A stretch of 64,000 nt of DNA from Streptomyces roseirectus (GTDB lineage: Bacteria > Actinomycetota > Actinomycetes > Streptomycetales > Streptomycetaceae). Positions 40,001 through 45,389 of the stretch are shown here, one piece after another. The translations under genes were made by a program, and so were the position numbers. The notes beneath the pieces were generated by a model, which made no database searches, was not told the origin of the DNA, and saw nothing but the letters and a program-made list of their open reading frames with translations. The stretch lies in contig NZ_CP060828.1 in NCBI RefSeq assembly GCF_014489635.1, positions 4,254,001-4,318,000 on the forward strand, read 5' to 3'. The first letter of the stretch is position 1; each line of letters opens with the position of its first letter.

Positions 40001-42705
40001 ACCCAAGCCCCACCGGGGCTTGATGCTCCAATCTCTGAGCCACGCGCCCCACCAACACCGCCCGCCTCAACAACCGTCCGCTGCGCCAACCCACGCAACC
40101 GCACGCGGACCACACCCTCGTCGTCGCACAGATCGACGTCGAACGTGGCGAGCCCCTTCCCGCCGCCCCGGTGCCGGACCCACGCCCACATCGTGTCGGC
40201 GCAGGCCGCGTGGACGTCGAGCCGATCGAGGGCGAACGGCATGGAAAGGCTGCGGCCCGCCTCAGGAAACAGAGCCGCCTGGAGAAGCACCGACGCCTGG
40301 AGCGCGGCGTCCAGAACGCTGGGCGGCAGGGCGACGGCGGGATCGGCGACGTCGGCGGCGGGCCGCTGGAGCCGCGCCAGCAACTCCCCCTCCCCCAGCC
40401 GGATCTCGGTGAGCCCGCGCATCGCGGGGCCGTACTCAAGCCCGGCCGCATGAAGCGCCGCATACGCCTCACCGGGATCACGGGAGCCCGCGCAGGACGC
40501 CCGCAGCGCGGCGAGATCCAGCCGCTCGGACTCGTCCCCCGCCCCCACCGACGCCGTGCCCCGGCTGTGGACGACCGACTTGCCGCCGTCCACCGTGCGG
40601 AGTTCGTACGCGAGCGTGCCGTCGGACCGGCCGGTGACCACGACATGCGCCTCGACCGGATCGCCGTCGACGACCAGCGGGCGCAGCCAGGCGGTGTCGG
40701 TCAGCCGCACGGACGTGCCCGTGCCGCCGGGCGCGGCGTTCGCGACGGACGCGCGGGCCAGCTCCAGTTGCGCGGCGGCGGGGACGACCCGGCTGCCGTG
40801 GACGCGGTGGGCGTCGAGGAAGGGCTCGGCGCCGGTGAGGACGGCGGTGTGACGGTGCTCGTCGAGGGTGGAGGTGTTGCGGGGGACGAGGGGGTGGGGG
40901 GCGGCGTTCCCGGCAGCGGGCGCGCCCTGGTCCTCGGCCGGCCGGGTGCGGAACCAGTGCCGGTCCCGTGCGAACGGGTACGTGGGCAGCCGGACCCGGC
41001 GCGCCTCGGCGTACCCGGGCAGCGCGGTCCAGTCGGCGTCGCCGCCCTCGGCCCAGCGCGCGGCGAGGTCGTCGGGGTCTCCGTGCGCGGCGCCCTCGGA
41101 CAGCGCACCGTCCACGAACTCGGCGAGCAGGCCAAGCAGTTGAGGAACATCCGCCACCACGAAGGCAACCCGGGACGCCATCGGCTCGCGCCCGCGCTGG
41201 AGGGTGTGCGCGAGGTCGCGCAGGGCCGTCGACCCGTCCGTCTCCAGGAACTCCCGCAGCCGCCGCGCCATCTCCTTCAGCCGCTCGGGGTTGCGCGCGG
41301 ACAGCGGCACGACGTACGGCCCGGCGTCCTCGGCGAGGTCCGTTTCGGCCCGCTCGGCGGGGACGTACTCCTCCAGCACGACGTGCGCGTTGGTCCCGCC
41401 GAACCCGAACGAGCTGACGCCGGCCCGGCGGGGGGCGGGCGCGTCCCAGGGCTGGGTCTCGCGGACGATGCGGAACGGGCTGCCGTCGAGGTCGATGAGC
41501 CGGTTCTGCTCCTCGAAGCCGACGGTCGCCGGCAGCACCTTGCCCGCGAGGGCGGCGACGACCTTGGCGATGCCGGCGACCCCGGCCGCGCCTTCGAGGT
41601 GGCCGATGTTGGTCTTGACGGAGCCGATGCCGACGGAGTCCGGCGCGGGCTCGGTGCCCTGCGCCTCGTGGAGGTTGCGGAAGGCGCGCTTGAGGGCGAT
41701 GACCTCGATGGGGTCGCCGACGGGCGTGCCGGGGCCGTGGGCCTCGATGTAGGAGACGGTCTCGGGGCGGATGCCGGCGCGGGTGTACAGGCCCTCGACG
41801 AGGTCGGACTGCGCGGCGGGGTTGGTGACGGTGAGGGAGCTGGTGCGCCCGCCGTGGTTGGTGGCGGCGCCCCGGATGACGGCGTGCACGGGGTCGCCGT
41901 CGGCGATCGCCTGGGCGAGCGGCTTGAGCAGCAGGACCGCGCCGCCCTCGCCGCGCACGTATCCGTCGGCGCCCTTGTCGAAGGCGCGGCAGCGTCCGGT
42001 GGGCGAGAGCATGCTGGCCTGGCTGAAGGCGACGAAGTGCTTGGGCGACCAGCAGAGGTTGACGCCACCGGCGAGGGCGAGCGCGCAGTCGCCGTTGCGC
42101 AGCGCGGTGACGGCCTCGTACACGGAGACCAGCGAGCTGGAGCAGGCCGTGTCGTTGGTGATGCTGGGGCCTTGCAGGTCGAAGTAGTAGGAGACCCGGT
42201 TGGAGATGATCGAGTAGGCGGTGCCGGTGGGGAAGTAGGCGTCGGTCTTGGCGCCGTCGCGCTCCATCAGCTCGGCGTAGTCGGCGTGGCAGACGCCCAT
42301 GAAGACGCCGGTGCGGCTGCCCGCGAGTGATCCTGCGCGCAGGCCGGCGTCCTCGATGGCGTGCCAGGCGAGTTCGAGGGCGAAGCGCTGCTGGGGGTCC
42401 ATGCTCTCCGCTTCGCGCGGGGAGATGCTGAAGAACGCGGCGTCGAAGCGGTCGGCGTGCTCGATGAAGCCGCCCCAGACGCTGTTGGTCTTCTCGGCGC
42501 CGCGCTTGGGGCTGCCGAACCAGCGCTCCTTGGACCAGCGTTCGGGCGCGACCTCGGAGATGAGGGAGCGGCCGTCGGTGAGGTGGCGGGCGAACTCGGT
42601 GAGGGTGTCGGCGCCGGGGAGGCGGAGGGCGAGGCCGATGATCGCGACGGCGTCGTCTGCGTTGTCAGCTTCTGCGGAAACGTTCCGCCGCTGATCCGGG
42701 CTCAT
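22072..42705 (-). CDS. five-module AT-less type I PKS, glutarimide type
   Basis: 6,877 residues with no integral acyltransferase. Module 1: KS (Cys188 in DTACSSSL), DH (His633 in HRVHGSRVVP), KR (Tyr1263), ACP (Ser1416 in GIDSIGVLE). Module 2: KS (Cys1676 in DTMCSGSS), DH-like B domain about 2095-2390 (HPFLGANRSD), ACP (Ser2455). Module 3: KS (Cys2707), KR (Tyr3438), ACP (Ser3590). Module 4: KS (Cys3840), repeat linker about 4265-4580, ACP (Ser4621). Module 5: KS (Cys4888), DH (His5348), KR (Tyr5937), C-methyltransferase (LEIGAGTGG near 6240), ACP (Ser6538), thioesterase (Ser6731 in AYSSGG). KS-DH-KR-ACP then KS-B-ACP is the glutarimide-forming unit of the cycloheximide, migrastatin and lactimidomycin group. 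The ATG overlaps the amidotransferase stop. All essential KS, DH and ACP residues are visible. Confidence 0.95.
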   Translation of the reverse strand: MSPDQRRNVSAEADNADDAVAIIGLALRLPGADTLTEFARHLTDGRSLISEVAPERWSKERWFGSPKRGAEKTNSVWGGFIEHADRFDAAFFSISPREAESMDPQQRFALELAWHAIEDAGLRAGSLAGSRTGVFMGVCHADYAELMERDGAKTDAYFPTGTAYSIISNRVSYYFDLQGPSITNDTACSSSLVSVYEAVTALRNGDCALALAGGVNLCWSPKHFVAFSQASMLSPTGRCRAFDKGADGYVRGEGGAVLLLKPLAQAIADGDPVHAVIRGAATNHGGRTSSLTVTNPAAQSDLVEGLYTRAGIRPETVSYIEAHGPGTPVGDPIEVIALKRAFRNLHEAQGTEPAPDSVGIGSVKTNIGHLEGAAGVAGIAKVVAALAGKVLPATVGFEEQNRLIDLDGSPFRIVRETQPWDAPAPRRAGVSSFGFGGTNAHVVLEEYVPAERAETDLAEDAGPYVVPLSARNPERLKEMARRLREFLETDGSTALRDLAHTLQRGREPMASRVAFVVADVPQLLGLLAEFVDGALSEGAAHGDPDDLAARWAEGGDADWTALPGYAEARRVRLPTYPFARDRHWFRTRPAEDQGAPAAGNAAPHPLVPRNTSTLDEHRHTAVLTGAEPFLDAHRVHGSRVVPAAAQLELARASVANAAPGGTGTSVRLTDTAWLRPLVVDGDPVEAHVVVTGRSDGTLAYELRTVDGGKSVVHSRGTASVGAGDESERLDLAALRASCAGSRDPGEAYAALHAAGLEYGPAMRGLTEIRLGEGELLARLQRPAADVADPAVALPPSVLDAALQASVLLQAALFPEAGRSLSMPFALDRLDVHAACADTMWAWVRHRGGGKGLATFDVDLCDDEGVVRVRLRGLAQRTVVEAGGVGGARGSEIGASSPGGAWVGPGQVGCEAAGSGGARGASGGGGVEAADFDGTRLVAASSRWVAASVDGAVDGVTVHGFLAGRSDAYAAEVSAASGVPFVVLPAVTPDAVADGVGAVLDLVIGRVRELLRDRPKGAHRFVVVVDERVPRRFHAPLTGLFRTLNLENPAVSGRVVRVAGLGNASAGRVAELVRLEAGDPVVHDAEVRHGADGVRQVWRPDAVELALDTRVPALKDGGVYWVTGGLGGIGRSVARYFARHTGVTVVLSGRSEGGETSAAVEELRAAGVDAHYVAADVGSAADVERVVQGILRAHGSLDGIVHAAGTLRDGYLLTKEPGDVAEVLRPKVSGVLHIDAATRGVPLDFLVLFSSVAGVYGNPGQGDYAAANAFLDAFAHDRQALVDAGERNGRTVALSWPLWADGGMTVDDVTLASMRRQRGWEPLPTEAGLRVLGAALLDTPEHVVVAYGAEASLAIAPRVEQAPRPVAAPAAPTGTLTEADLLARTTDLLKDLLGEVLHHDPAHLKPNVGLIEYGIDSIGVLEATERLGEIFGPLPKTLFFEYVDIAGVTGYLIEEHRATLEARFGGDAEVSTEPESIVVEETPAPAPDPAPASVVVREPLPDDYHDIAIVGVSGRYPGADTLDELWSVLEEGRHLFQEVPRDRWDHDAIYSPERAVPGKSAIKTGTFLREIDTFDPRYFRISKRDAERMSPEVRLFLQVGVEALEDAGYSRETLQRRYDGDVGVLVGTMSNHYNLYGFQNSLTRGAPATGSYTATIPNTLSYFYGFTGPSIFLDTMCSGSSTCVHQAVQMLRARECKMVVAGGVNLLLHPYNLITSSHEHFTTATSDVIRSFGLGADGTILGEGVGAVVLKPLVEAERDGDQVYAVIKGTALSNAGIRNGFTVPNPRMQARAIEKAIDDSGVDPRTITYVEGHGSGTSLGDPIEVRALTSAFGKYTADKQFCALGSVKSNMGHLLHAAGMIGFAKVLLQLRKRTLVPSLHSGELNPDIAFENTPFHVQRELTEWKPAVTDEGGVTTVHPRRAGITSIGAGGMNSHIIVEEYVPEARPLAERPRGAELFVFSAMTDAALETSLSRFRDYLAAADEADLPSIAHTLRVGKNELPRRWAFLARDLTEAVASVDRYLAGGRDQDAALTGADPAVRDLALDWTGGGSVDWTPLTGERPPRRISLPAYPFERVRCWTEPEPGAPSVVTPLAVRDKAHPFLGANRSDVGGLRYVLDVHLDDLADYGYAQDKVRGIVPAFAVDLALAVGRATGFAERPRVSGLRMYGPVNWGETARLVTTFTPDGRDTGVGVVVREDRNGVRSVVAEFVVRHGDGRGAPAGGSYRDAVRVLDRAQVLAELAEGGVVPEAVRFGVSGASWLADGRLVLAVGVPQVRQDVVLRNVRIAPHVLAALSHGVQLAAKRDGVVDWARQVPRGFEDVRVFDEARSADEVAHVVLDTAVGRVQLTDADGAVLAELTGMRWGEAEAGPSYEEVARREIPVAVAPVRTEPAVVVPAPAPAPVPVPAPVPVAQRDDDSLVAFAVDRLRLLASDILKFDAEELDAHTGFDAFGFDSISLVAFSRLIKEELGVELTPAVFFDVNTLAALGRYVVEEYGESVRAARGEVTPVEATPVQVASVEATPVQSKPVEDTVAPVDPGRPMPIAIIGVAGRFPGSPDLDAYWTNLAENRDCVTGFPAHRYDAAYAKVVEGAEFPKHAGVVDDVDAFDAGFFQIYPREAELMDPQHRLALQTVWHAVEDSGYAPGALPRDTGLYLGVSGTDYATLLTTYGVEPDAFTSTGNAHSILVNRISYVLDIRGPSEPIDTACSSSLVAVHRAMEAIRSGACELAIAGGVNLLLSVDTFVSANRAGMLSPTGRCRTFGRDADGYVRGEGVGALVLKPLDAAERDGDAILGVLVGSAENHGGRANSLTAPNADAQADLVAAAMRGIDPHTVGYIETHGTGTVLGDPVEVRALRTAYRRLGAGPDADIALGSVKTNIGHLEAAAGVASLLKVLLAMKHDTIPASLHSGDLNPYLELDKGPFRVVRENEPWRRGSSPRRAGVSSFGFGGVNCHVVVEEYVPGAAPAAGSTPVAVPLSARTPDQLRQVARDLLAHLERADVPLSSLAWTLQAGREALRERVGWVVGSRRELAAELRAFAEDGPHTGLLGTVTRPAGDTLVTDGDPARLLARWIAGDAVDWRALYGSSTPRRAHLPVYPFARDRYWIPGAAACDAAGAEIGTALLVPRWEPKAVTGSGEMPSRRVVLLCGELAASAREFIEPGVHCVTVVSLKQRLGSRFGDVSRQVFAALRDVVAEVTPGRTLVQVVAPVSGADTVHLALSGLLRTAAAEDPSLTTQLICLDGEFDGRTVAGLVAHNAPAEDDVVLHRGGERSVLAWRDVTGTGSARVPWRDGGVYLITGGAGGVGAVVARAIARDVERPTLVLTGRSPRDARVDALLGELRDAGAVARYARADVSRWEEVRHLLRETGPVHGIVHCAGVVRDAALVHKTEEEWRDVLAPKADAVVHLDRAVGDAPLDFLLLCSSGSAITGNPGQADYATANAFLDAFAGLRNARVAAGERSGRTLSLGWPLWRDAGMRVDEAVRARLWTGRGLAPMENAAGVEALVRAWGLGEEGHVWIHHGDVNRVPVGGVSRVPAAAAVAPAAPAAVAPVPVGDALRRLVEIFAEVTKVPSTAVDADAPLHEMGLDSIMIVQLNRELALVYGEVSKTVFYEFPTLRALAEHLAPKGESATPAAEPRVTELRVAEPVPQTSAPRPSAAPATREPIAVIGMTGRYPGAPDLTRFWANLKAGRDAIREVPADRWPLDGFYEPARKTAIANGRSYSKWGGFLDDFAGFDPLFFRIAPRDAYAMDPQERLFLQAAWEVLEDAGYTPEELGARHGHRVGVFAGVTKSGHARYGTRRLPSGETVVPALSFASLSARTSHLLDLRGPSMTIDTMCSASLTAIHEACEHLYQGTCEAAIAGGVNLYLHPLDYVELCRSNMLSAEGKLRSFGKGGDGFVPGEGVGAVLLKPLSRAEADGDQVLAVIRGTSVNHGGRTHGYTVPNPVAQAELIRDALKRAGVSARDIGYVEAHGTGTELGDPIEVTGLTLAFQQDTDERQFCALGSVKSSIGHLEAAAGVAGLTKAVLQLRHRQFAPSLHADELNPNLDLERSPFFVQRELADWPGDRPRLASVSSFGAGGSNAHVILEEHVSQSASGRAPAHAGAEQLVVLSARTSDQLRAHAEHLADHLAGPGAAADLADLAFTLQTGRVALDERLAVVTGSVRALHDSLRSYVAGDPTAPGVFRGTAGHPTGTVAELTEDDDLRDLLITRWTQSRKLTKLAALWTEGVPLNWPALHAPTTPRRISLPTYPFARDRYWAGDLEAVADGAGAGYTAPETAGTSPTYETPSARTRPNTAYAATSTPAGTSAGYETPETGTTPATYAAPGAAGVSAGHETPGTGIASTGHGAPGTGAAPAAYAASGAAGVSAGHGATWTGIASTGHGAPGTGAAPAAYAASGAAGVSAGHGATWTGIASAGHEAPGIGAAPAASEVGRVAAGYRAPEPAAVPAASVSAGHGATWTGIASAGHGAPGTGAAPAAHAAPEAGGLGTGYRAPEPAVVSAASASAGYEASGAAGAYAASEVGRVAAGYRAPEPAAVPAASAIAGTGAGYGTPEASTAPAAYAAPTHPAPGSAESVPPLEDRVRDTVHAKLAIALAMDEREIDSRRAFAEYGLDSILGVRFVHELNETLGLDLTTSVIYDHSSADRLITHLLDDHRAAITFAATPEPAPAAPTFPAPAVGGLAATPEPAHAFPAPAAPAASAFVAAPAPAPAHPAAPANPRPPIAIVGMSGRFAGSDSLDELWQHLAEGRDLTSEASRWPLPAVDEAGNPRCNRGGFLERIDQFDPLFFNISGVEAAVMDPQQRLLLEESWKALEDAGYAGTAVNERDCGVYVGCWEGDYRNLVGEDAPAQAFWGNLGSIVPGRIAYFLDLKGPAIAVDTSCSSSLVALDLACKDLWSGETDMALAGGVYVQSTPRLFELAGRANMLSPTGSCRAFDHRADGFVPGEGVGVLVLKRLDDALADGDHVHGVIRASGTNHDGATNGITAPSSVSQERLLSEVYDRFGVDVETIQLVEAHGTGTKLGDPIEFQALTRAFRKDTDKEGYCALGSIKTNLGHTQYAAGVAGIFRVLLAMRNERIPASLHFERNNEAVRLDGSPFYVNTRTEPWPAPAHGPRRGVVSSFGASGTNAHVVLEEPPARPATRSTATAHLVVLSARSREQLAEQVARLAAHCRARTELDAGDVAWTLAVGRAHFTHRYACVVRDRDDLLRVLEQGLGGPRALTGEAKPSATPATLPADLGALAELYVRGAELDFTRVLPGGSRRVPLPTYPFARESHWATGTPPVASTPSAVSTQAPAAPVLTPVSSAHPFLTDLTPDPATPGTLRGTVRLTGDERLLHDHLVRGGRVLPGVVHLELAREAAVRVLGTDPASGLRMRNVTWVRPLAVDGPLDATVTVRPDAEGVTVTIGAPGEPPYSEARVQPPAAPAPAPLDLSALRAACPTRVPGTRITESLVAAGISHGPSLRAIDEAYVGEGTVVVRLAAPGEHPYVLHPALTDSAIQASAALALDGDADEVRVPFALETLDLFGPCEGVMWSVVRVVDPSRLDIDLVDEAGAVRVRLTGYTSRAVPDSAPALFSPAWEPVSAEEWGPASAQGRVLVVGASDERFADVLRTFPQARAWRLAPGAPVEEVTAALTATGGIDHLLWLAPDTAPHATDAAGFVAAQEDGVIAAFRMVKALLNTGADARPLGVTLVTRGALATHAGEATRPAHAALHGLFGSLENEYGHWTVRRVDLDEAGGLAGLPTRTPGGTWARRAGQWLRRRLVPAASARLETVPYREGGVYVVIGGAGGLGEAWTRHVTERHGARVVWLGRRAQDAGIEARLHAARGRGEVRYLAADATDPAALRAAYEEVKGRYGRVDGVVHSALVLRDRGLANMAEGDFRAALSAKVDTSVAMAQVFGREPLDFVLFFSSLQSFVTAAGQSNYASGCAFADAYAHLLGRELACPVRVMNWGWWGSIGSVASAFHEQSMARWGLKSIEPPEGMAALGTLLSGPQPQVGYVKLTDPRAIEPIDPTLRTTVYARATSGVAPETVAAHTGQADEDLLRGVAAWRRDERDPLLAQLIRAHLETLGVVRAGESMPGGTGGLAHGGVGEPTPADLTALRARGGIHERYTAWLAHSLRVMPASAPPLDVLERQWAQECARWSADPDKAAELALVDATLKSLPAILTGRVPATDIMFPRGSVELVEGCYRNNRVADTFNRTMSAAAAGIVADLLRQNPDAKLRILEIGAGTGGTSVGMFAALRPYADNIDRYTYTDLSKAFLNRAQANYTPDAPYLDCRRLDVEQPLAGQGIEAGSYDLVIAANVLHATRDMRNTLRNAKAAMRDRGWLLLNELTAFDVFSHLTFGLLEGWWLSEDVPLRVPGSPALSPEAWREVLHGEGFTSVVSLLPSAADLGQQIIAAEGDGIGRQRVSPATGGTQRTTQAPATPALVAQTPAAATTPVPAASTPFTPNPVAVTPVAPTLTIPTAPAPAPAAQTPGAPALAGHAQSVLTAYLTDKAAETLRVPADKITPDTSFIEYGMDSILVLQFTNELRQDLGELSSTVLFEEDSVGKLTAYLMAHRADEVRALVAALHPEPTRDEGAVDVTEPVLGTLFHAAVRSAPSAVGAALLKSAARLRPAFGTGADSPDPETLYLAEGTDEVGLVCLPSLIAPTGAHQYLRLAMALRGRRSVWATGMPGYATGTPLPQSLDAAIDRQVTALRHRFADRRFALVAYSSGGWPAHEIARRLEADGTPAAALVLLDTPARPGDALGDGMITITRWLADRYPQLPADDEQLTAMARYAEVFEGWEPRPVSTPTLFVAPASPEALAEVLGDSSRQQWGPNWPLDHTRLEVPGNHFTLLEEHAESTAQAVHEWLTRLG
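28970..29920 (-). repeat. expanded repeat linker in PKS module 4
   Basis: Encodes Ala/Gly/Pro/Thr-rich units such as GHGAPGTGAAPAAYAASGAA. Two adjacent copies of a 108-bp unit (36 codons) starting at 29473 and 29581 are nearly identical; older, diverged copies lie on both sides. The array replaces any catalytic domain between KS4 and ACP4. Confidence 0.9.
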
Positions 42706-44696
42706 CGCTGCCCCCCTGCCAGGAGCGGGCTGCCGTGCCGGCGGTCGATCACGGTCGTCAGGTTCATCTCGGCGGCCTGTGGGATCCGCATCTCATCTCC
42801 CCGGTCCATCACGAACTGTCGGTTGAGCACGGCGGTCGAGAGCAGGTGGATGAAGGCGTGGTCCTCCTTCGTGCTGACCTCGGCGCCCCCGTCGGCCAGC
42901 ACCTTGTCGACGAGCCGCTTCGCGAACCTGGGGTCGATGCCGTCGATCTGGGCCAACTCGTGCTCGGAGCGGACCAGTTCGAGGTAGTCGGGCCGGTGCT
43001 CGCGGAACGCGGTGCTGCCCGGCGCGCGGTAGGGCTGCTTGCGCCGGGTGAGGGGTTCGGCCGGCAGGACGTCCCGGAACGCCTCCTTGAGGACGGCCTT
43101 CTCCTCCCAGCCGTCGTCGTAGCGCAGGTTGACGAGCGCGGCGGCGCGGACCACGGCCGGGTCGAGGAACGGGCACCGGTTCTCGACGCCGTGCGCGAGC
43201 CCCATCCGCTCGCCCTGGCTGGAGAGCAGGTAGCCGGCGAGGAGGGTCTTGAACTCCAGCCACTGCGCCTTCTGCGTCGGCGACAGGGCGGCGTAGCCGG
43301 GGGTGTCGCGGACGAGGGCGAGGAGGTCGGCGAACGGATCCTCGCGGTCCTTGAGCAGCCGCTGCACGAACCGGCCGTTCTGGTAGCGCAGTTCGTGGGA
43401 GAACAGGCCGTCGAGGCGTTCCTCGGCGAACTGGCTGAGCAGCCCGCTCACATGGACCTGGTGCTCGGGCCCGAAGTGGGCGAGTTCGGGGTGCAGGACG
43501 GCGATCCGCTCCCGGCGCTCCTCGGCGGTGAGCCGGTGCCAGTCGGCGCGCAGCATCGTCTCGCGGAACAGGGAGTAGCCGAGGAACGCCTCGTCGGCGC
43601 CCTCGCCGCTGAGGATCGTCTTGATGCCGGCGTCCCGCACGTGCCGCGACAGCAGGTACATGGGGACCAACGCGGTGCGGAACACGGGGACTTCGGCGTG
43701 GTGGACGGCCGCCGGGAAGTTCTCGACGACGTCGGCCGTGGAGATGGCGATGGACGAGTGCCGGGTGCCGAGGTAGCGGGCGACCTCGTGCTGGGCGCTC
43801 GACTCGTCGAGGGCGCGGTCCTCGAACTCCACGGAGAACGTGCGGACCTCGTGGGAGGAGAGGTCGGTGGCGAGGCGGGCGACGATCGACGAGTCGAGTC
43901 CGCCGCTCAGGTAGACGCCGACCTCGACGTCGCTGCGCAGCCGCACCTCGACGCTGGTGCGCAGGGTGTCGCGGACCAGGGCCGCCGCCTCGGCGGGCGT
44001 GCCGGTGAACGGGGGCGCGTCGACGGCGAGTTCTTCGTACGTGTGCAGTTCGACGCGGCCGCCGCGCAGGGTGAGGAGGCTGCCGGGGGGCAGCTGGCGG
44101 ACGCCCTTGAAGGGGGTGCGGTCCGGGAGGGGGGTCCAGATGCCGTAGATGGACTTCAGCTCGTGCGGGTCGAGTGCGAAGGAGAAGCCCGGGAAGGCGC
44201 GGAACGCCTTCATCTCCGAGGCGAACAGGAAACCGTCGGGGCGGTCCGCGTAGAACAGGGGGCGCTTGCCGTAGCGGTCGCGGGCGATGAAGAGGTCGCC
44301 GGCGACGGCGTCCCGCACGGCGAAGGCGAACGCCCCGTTGAAGCGGCTCAGGCACGCCTGGCCCCACTGGATCCACGCCTGGAGGACGACCTCCGTGTCC
44401 GAGCGGGTCCTGAACTGGCGGCCGAGCGCGGTCAGTTCCTCACGCAGCTCGATGTGGTTGTACAGCTCGCCGTTGAAGCAGATCCAGTAGCGCTCGGTGG
44501 AGTCCGACATCGGCTGCGCGCCGGACGCGAGGTCCACGATCGCCAGCCGTACGGTGCCCATCGCCATGCCGTCGTCGAGGTAGTACCCGGCTTCGTCGGG
44601 GCCCCGGTGCCGGATCCGGGAGAGCATGCCGGTGATGACGGCCGGCTGGGTGCCCGGCGTCAGCGCCGGGGCGGCGAAACCCGCTATCCCGCACAC
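42702..44696 (-). CDS. AsnB-type amidotransferase (malonamyl starter formation)
   Basis: 664 residues, class II glutamine amidotransferase of the asparagine synthase family. The GTG start gives M-CGIAGF with Cys2 as the glutaminase nucleophile; GELYNHIELREEL and RSDTEVVLQAW complete the glutaminase domain. The synthetase half has the PP-loop YLSGGLDSSIVA and a later GEGADEAFLGY. In glutarimide pathways this enzyme amidates malonyl-ACP to malonamyl-ACP, whose nitrogen becomes the glutarimide NH. It starts 1 nt after the ACP gene and overlaps the PKS start by 4 nt, so the three genes are one unit. A housekeeping asparagine role is unlikely in this context. Confidence 0.93.
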   Translation of the reverse strand: MCGIAGFAAPALTPGTQPAVITGMLSRIRHRGPDEAGYYLDDGMAMGTVRLAIVDLASGAQPMSDSTERYWICFNGELYNHIELREELTALGRQFRTRSDTEVVLQAWIQWGQACLSRFNGAFAFAVRDAVAGDLFIARDRYGKRPLFYADRPDGFLFASEMKAFRAFPGFSFALDPHELKSIYGIWTPLPDRTPFKGVRQLPPGSLLTLRGGRVELHTYEELAVDAPPFTGTPAEAAALVRDTLRTSVEVRLRSDVEVGVYLSGGLDSSIVARLATDLSSHEVRTFSVEFEDRALDESSAQHEVARYLGTRHSSIAISTADVVENFPAAVHHAEVPVFRTALVPMYLLSRHVRDAGIKTILSGEGADEAFLGYSLFRETMLRADWHRLTAEERRERIAVLHPELAHFGPEHQVHVSGLLSQFAEERLDGLFSHELRYQNGRFVQRLLKDREDPFADLLALVRDTPGYAALSPTQKAQWLEFKTLLAGYLLSSQGERMGLAHGVENRCPFLDPAVVRAAALVNLRYDDGWEEKAVLKEAFRDVLPAEPLTRRKQPYRAPGSTAFREHRPDYLELVRSEHELAQIDGIDPRFAKRLVDKVLADGGAEVSTKEDHAFIHLLSTAVLNRQFVMDRGDEMRIPQAAEMNLTTVIDRRHGSPLLAGGQR

Positions 44697-44697
44697 G

Positions 44698-44943
44698 TCA
44701 GACCCCCTGCTTCCGCGCCACGAACGCGTCGAGCGCGTCCAGCGTCGCCGGCACGTCCATCAGGAACTCCTCCGCCGCGATCTCCAGCGAGAACTCCTCC
44801 TCAAGGAACGACATCAGCTGGATGTAGCCGTAGGAGTCGATGACTCCGTCCTTGAACAGGTCGCTCTGCGGCGTCACTTCGTCGCCGAACTCGATCAGGA
44901 ACTGCTCTTCGATGAACCGGACGATCTTTTCCGTTCTGGTCAT
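44698..44943 (-). CDS. free-standing acyl carrier protein
   Basis: 81 residues. DGVIDSYGYIQLMSFLEEEF contains the phosphopantetheine Ser in DSYGYIQL. It should carry malonyl and then malonamyl for the amidotransferase encoded immediately downstream, and pass it to the first KS. A good AAGGA precedes the ATG at 44943. It is the first gene of the leftward operon. Confidence 0.93.
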   Translation of the reverse strand: MTRTEKIVRFIEEQFLIEFGDEVTPQSDLFKDGVIDSYGYIQLMSFLEEEFSLEIAAEEFLMDVPATLDALDAFVARKQGV

Positions 44944-45389
44944 TGCTCATTCCTTGGCAGCGCGAAGGGGCGGTCGGTTCACAGGGGATTCGCGAAGGGG
45001 TGCGGTGCGAGGGGGTCGCTTCGCGAGGGGAGCGCTCGCCGCGCTCCGTGTTCGGCTGCGAAGATCTCGCCGAGCCGTCGATGACCCAGTAGAGCCGGAC
45101 GGACACGGCCGGTGAAACACCTGCCGGAGCGAATTTCCGCCCGCGTGCCGGTCCCCCGGTCGCAACCGCCGGGGCCGTGCTGCCGGCGGTCCGGACACGG
45201 CCCCGGACGCACTGCCGGGGGTGCGGAAAAAGGCCCCGCAAGCGAACCGAAAGGACCCGGCAAGGGGCCACCAGCCGCCGACGGAGGAAACCGCAAGGGG
45301 TGCGGCCCACCATTTCGCTCACGGAGACACGGACAGCGGTGCTGCCCGTGCCGGCGGAGAGCGAGACGGACAGAACGGCGGGATCACCC
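44944..45389. promoter_or_regulatory. divergent promoter region of the polyketide cluster
   Basis: 446 bp between the leftward ACP operon and the rightward LysR operon; it should hold both promoters. It contains direct repeats close to the ACP start (separate entry). No further gene is seen. Confidence 0.7.
44959..45030. promoter_or_regulatory. three direct repeats spaced 30 bp
   Basis: CGCGAAGGGG occurs at 44961 and 44991, and TCGCGAGGGG at 45021, exactly 30 bp apart, so on the same face of the helix. The middle copy is part of the palindrome TTCGCGAA. They lie 18-87 bp upstream of the ACP start codon and could bind the cluster activator as an array. Confidence 0.55.

Noticed and set aside
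33214..40023. A 2,269-codon rightward open frame opposite the PKS gene
   Set aside because: It mirrors the PKS coding strand; high third-position GC removes stops on the other strand. Its translation has no domain and a skewed Arg/Val/Gly composition.
42702..44943. Lasso-peptide cyclase interpretation of the AsnB-like gene
   Set aside because: It is coupled to an ACP and a PKS, has an intact glutaminase Cys2, and no lasso precursor or B-protein lies beside it.
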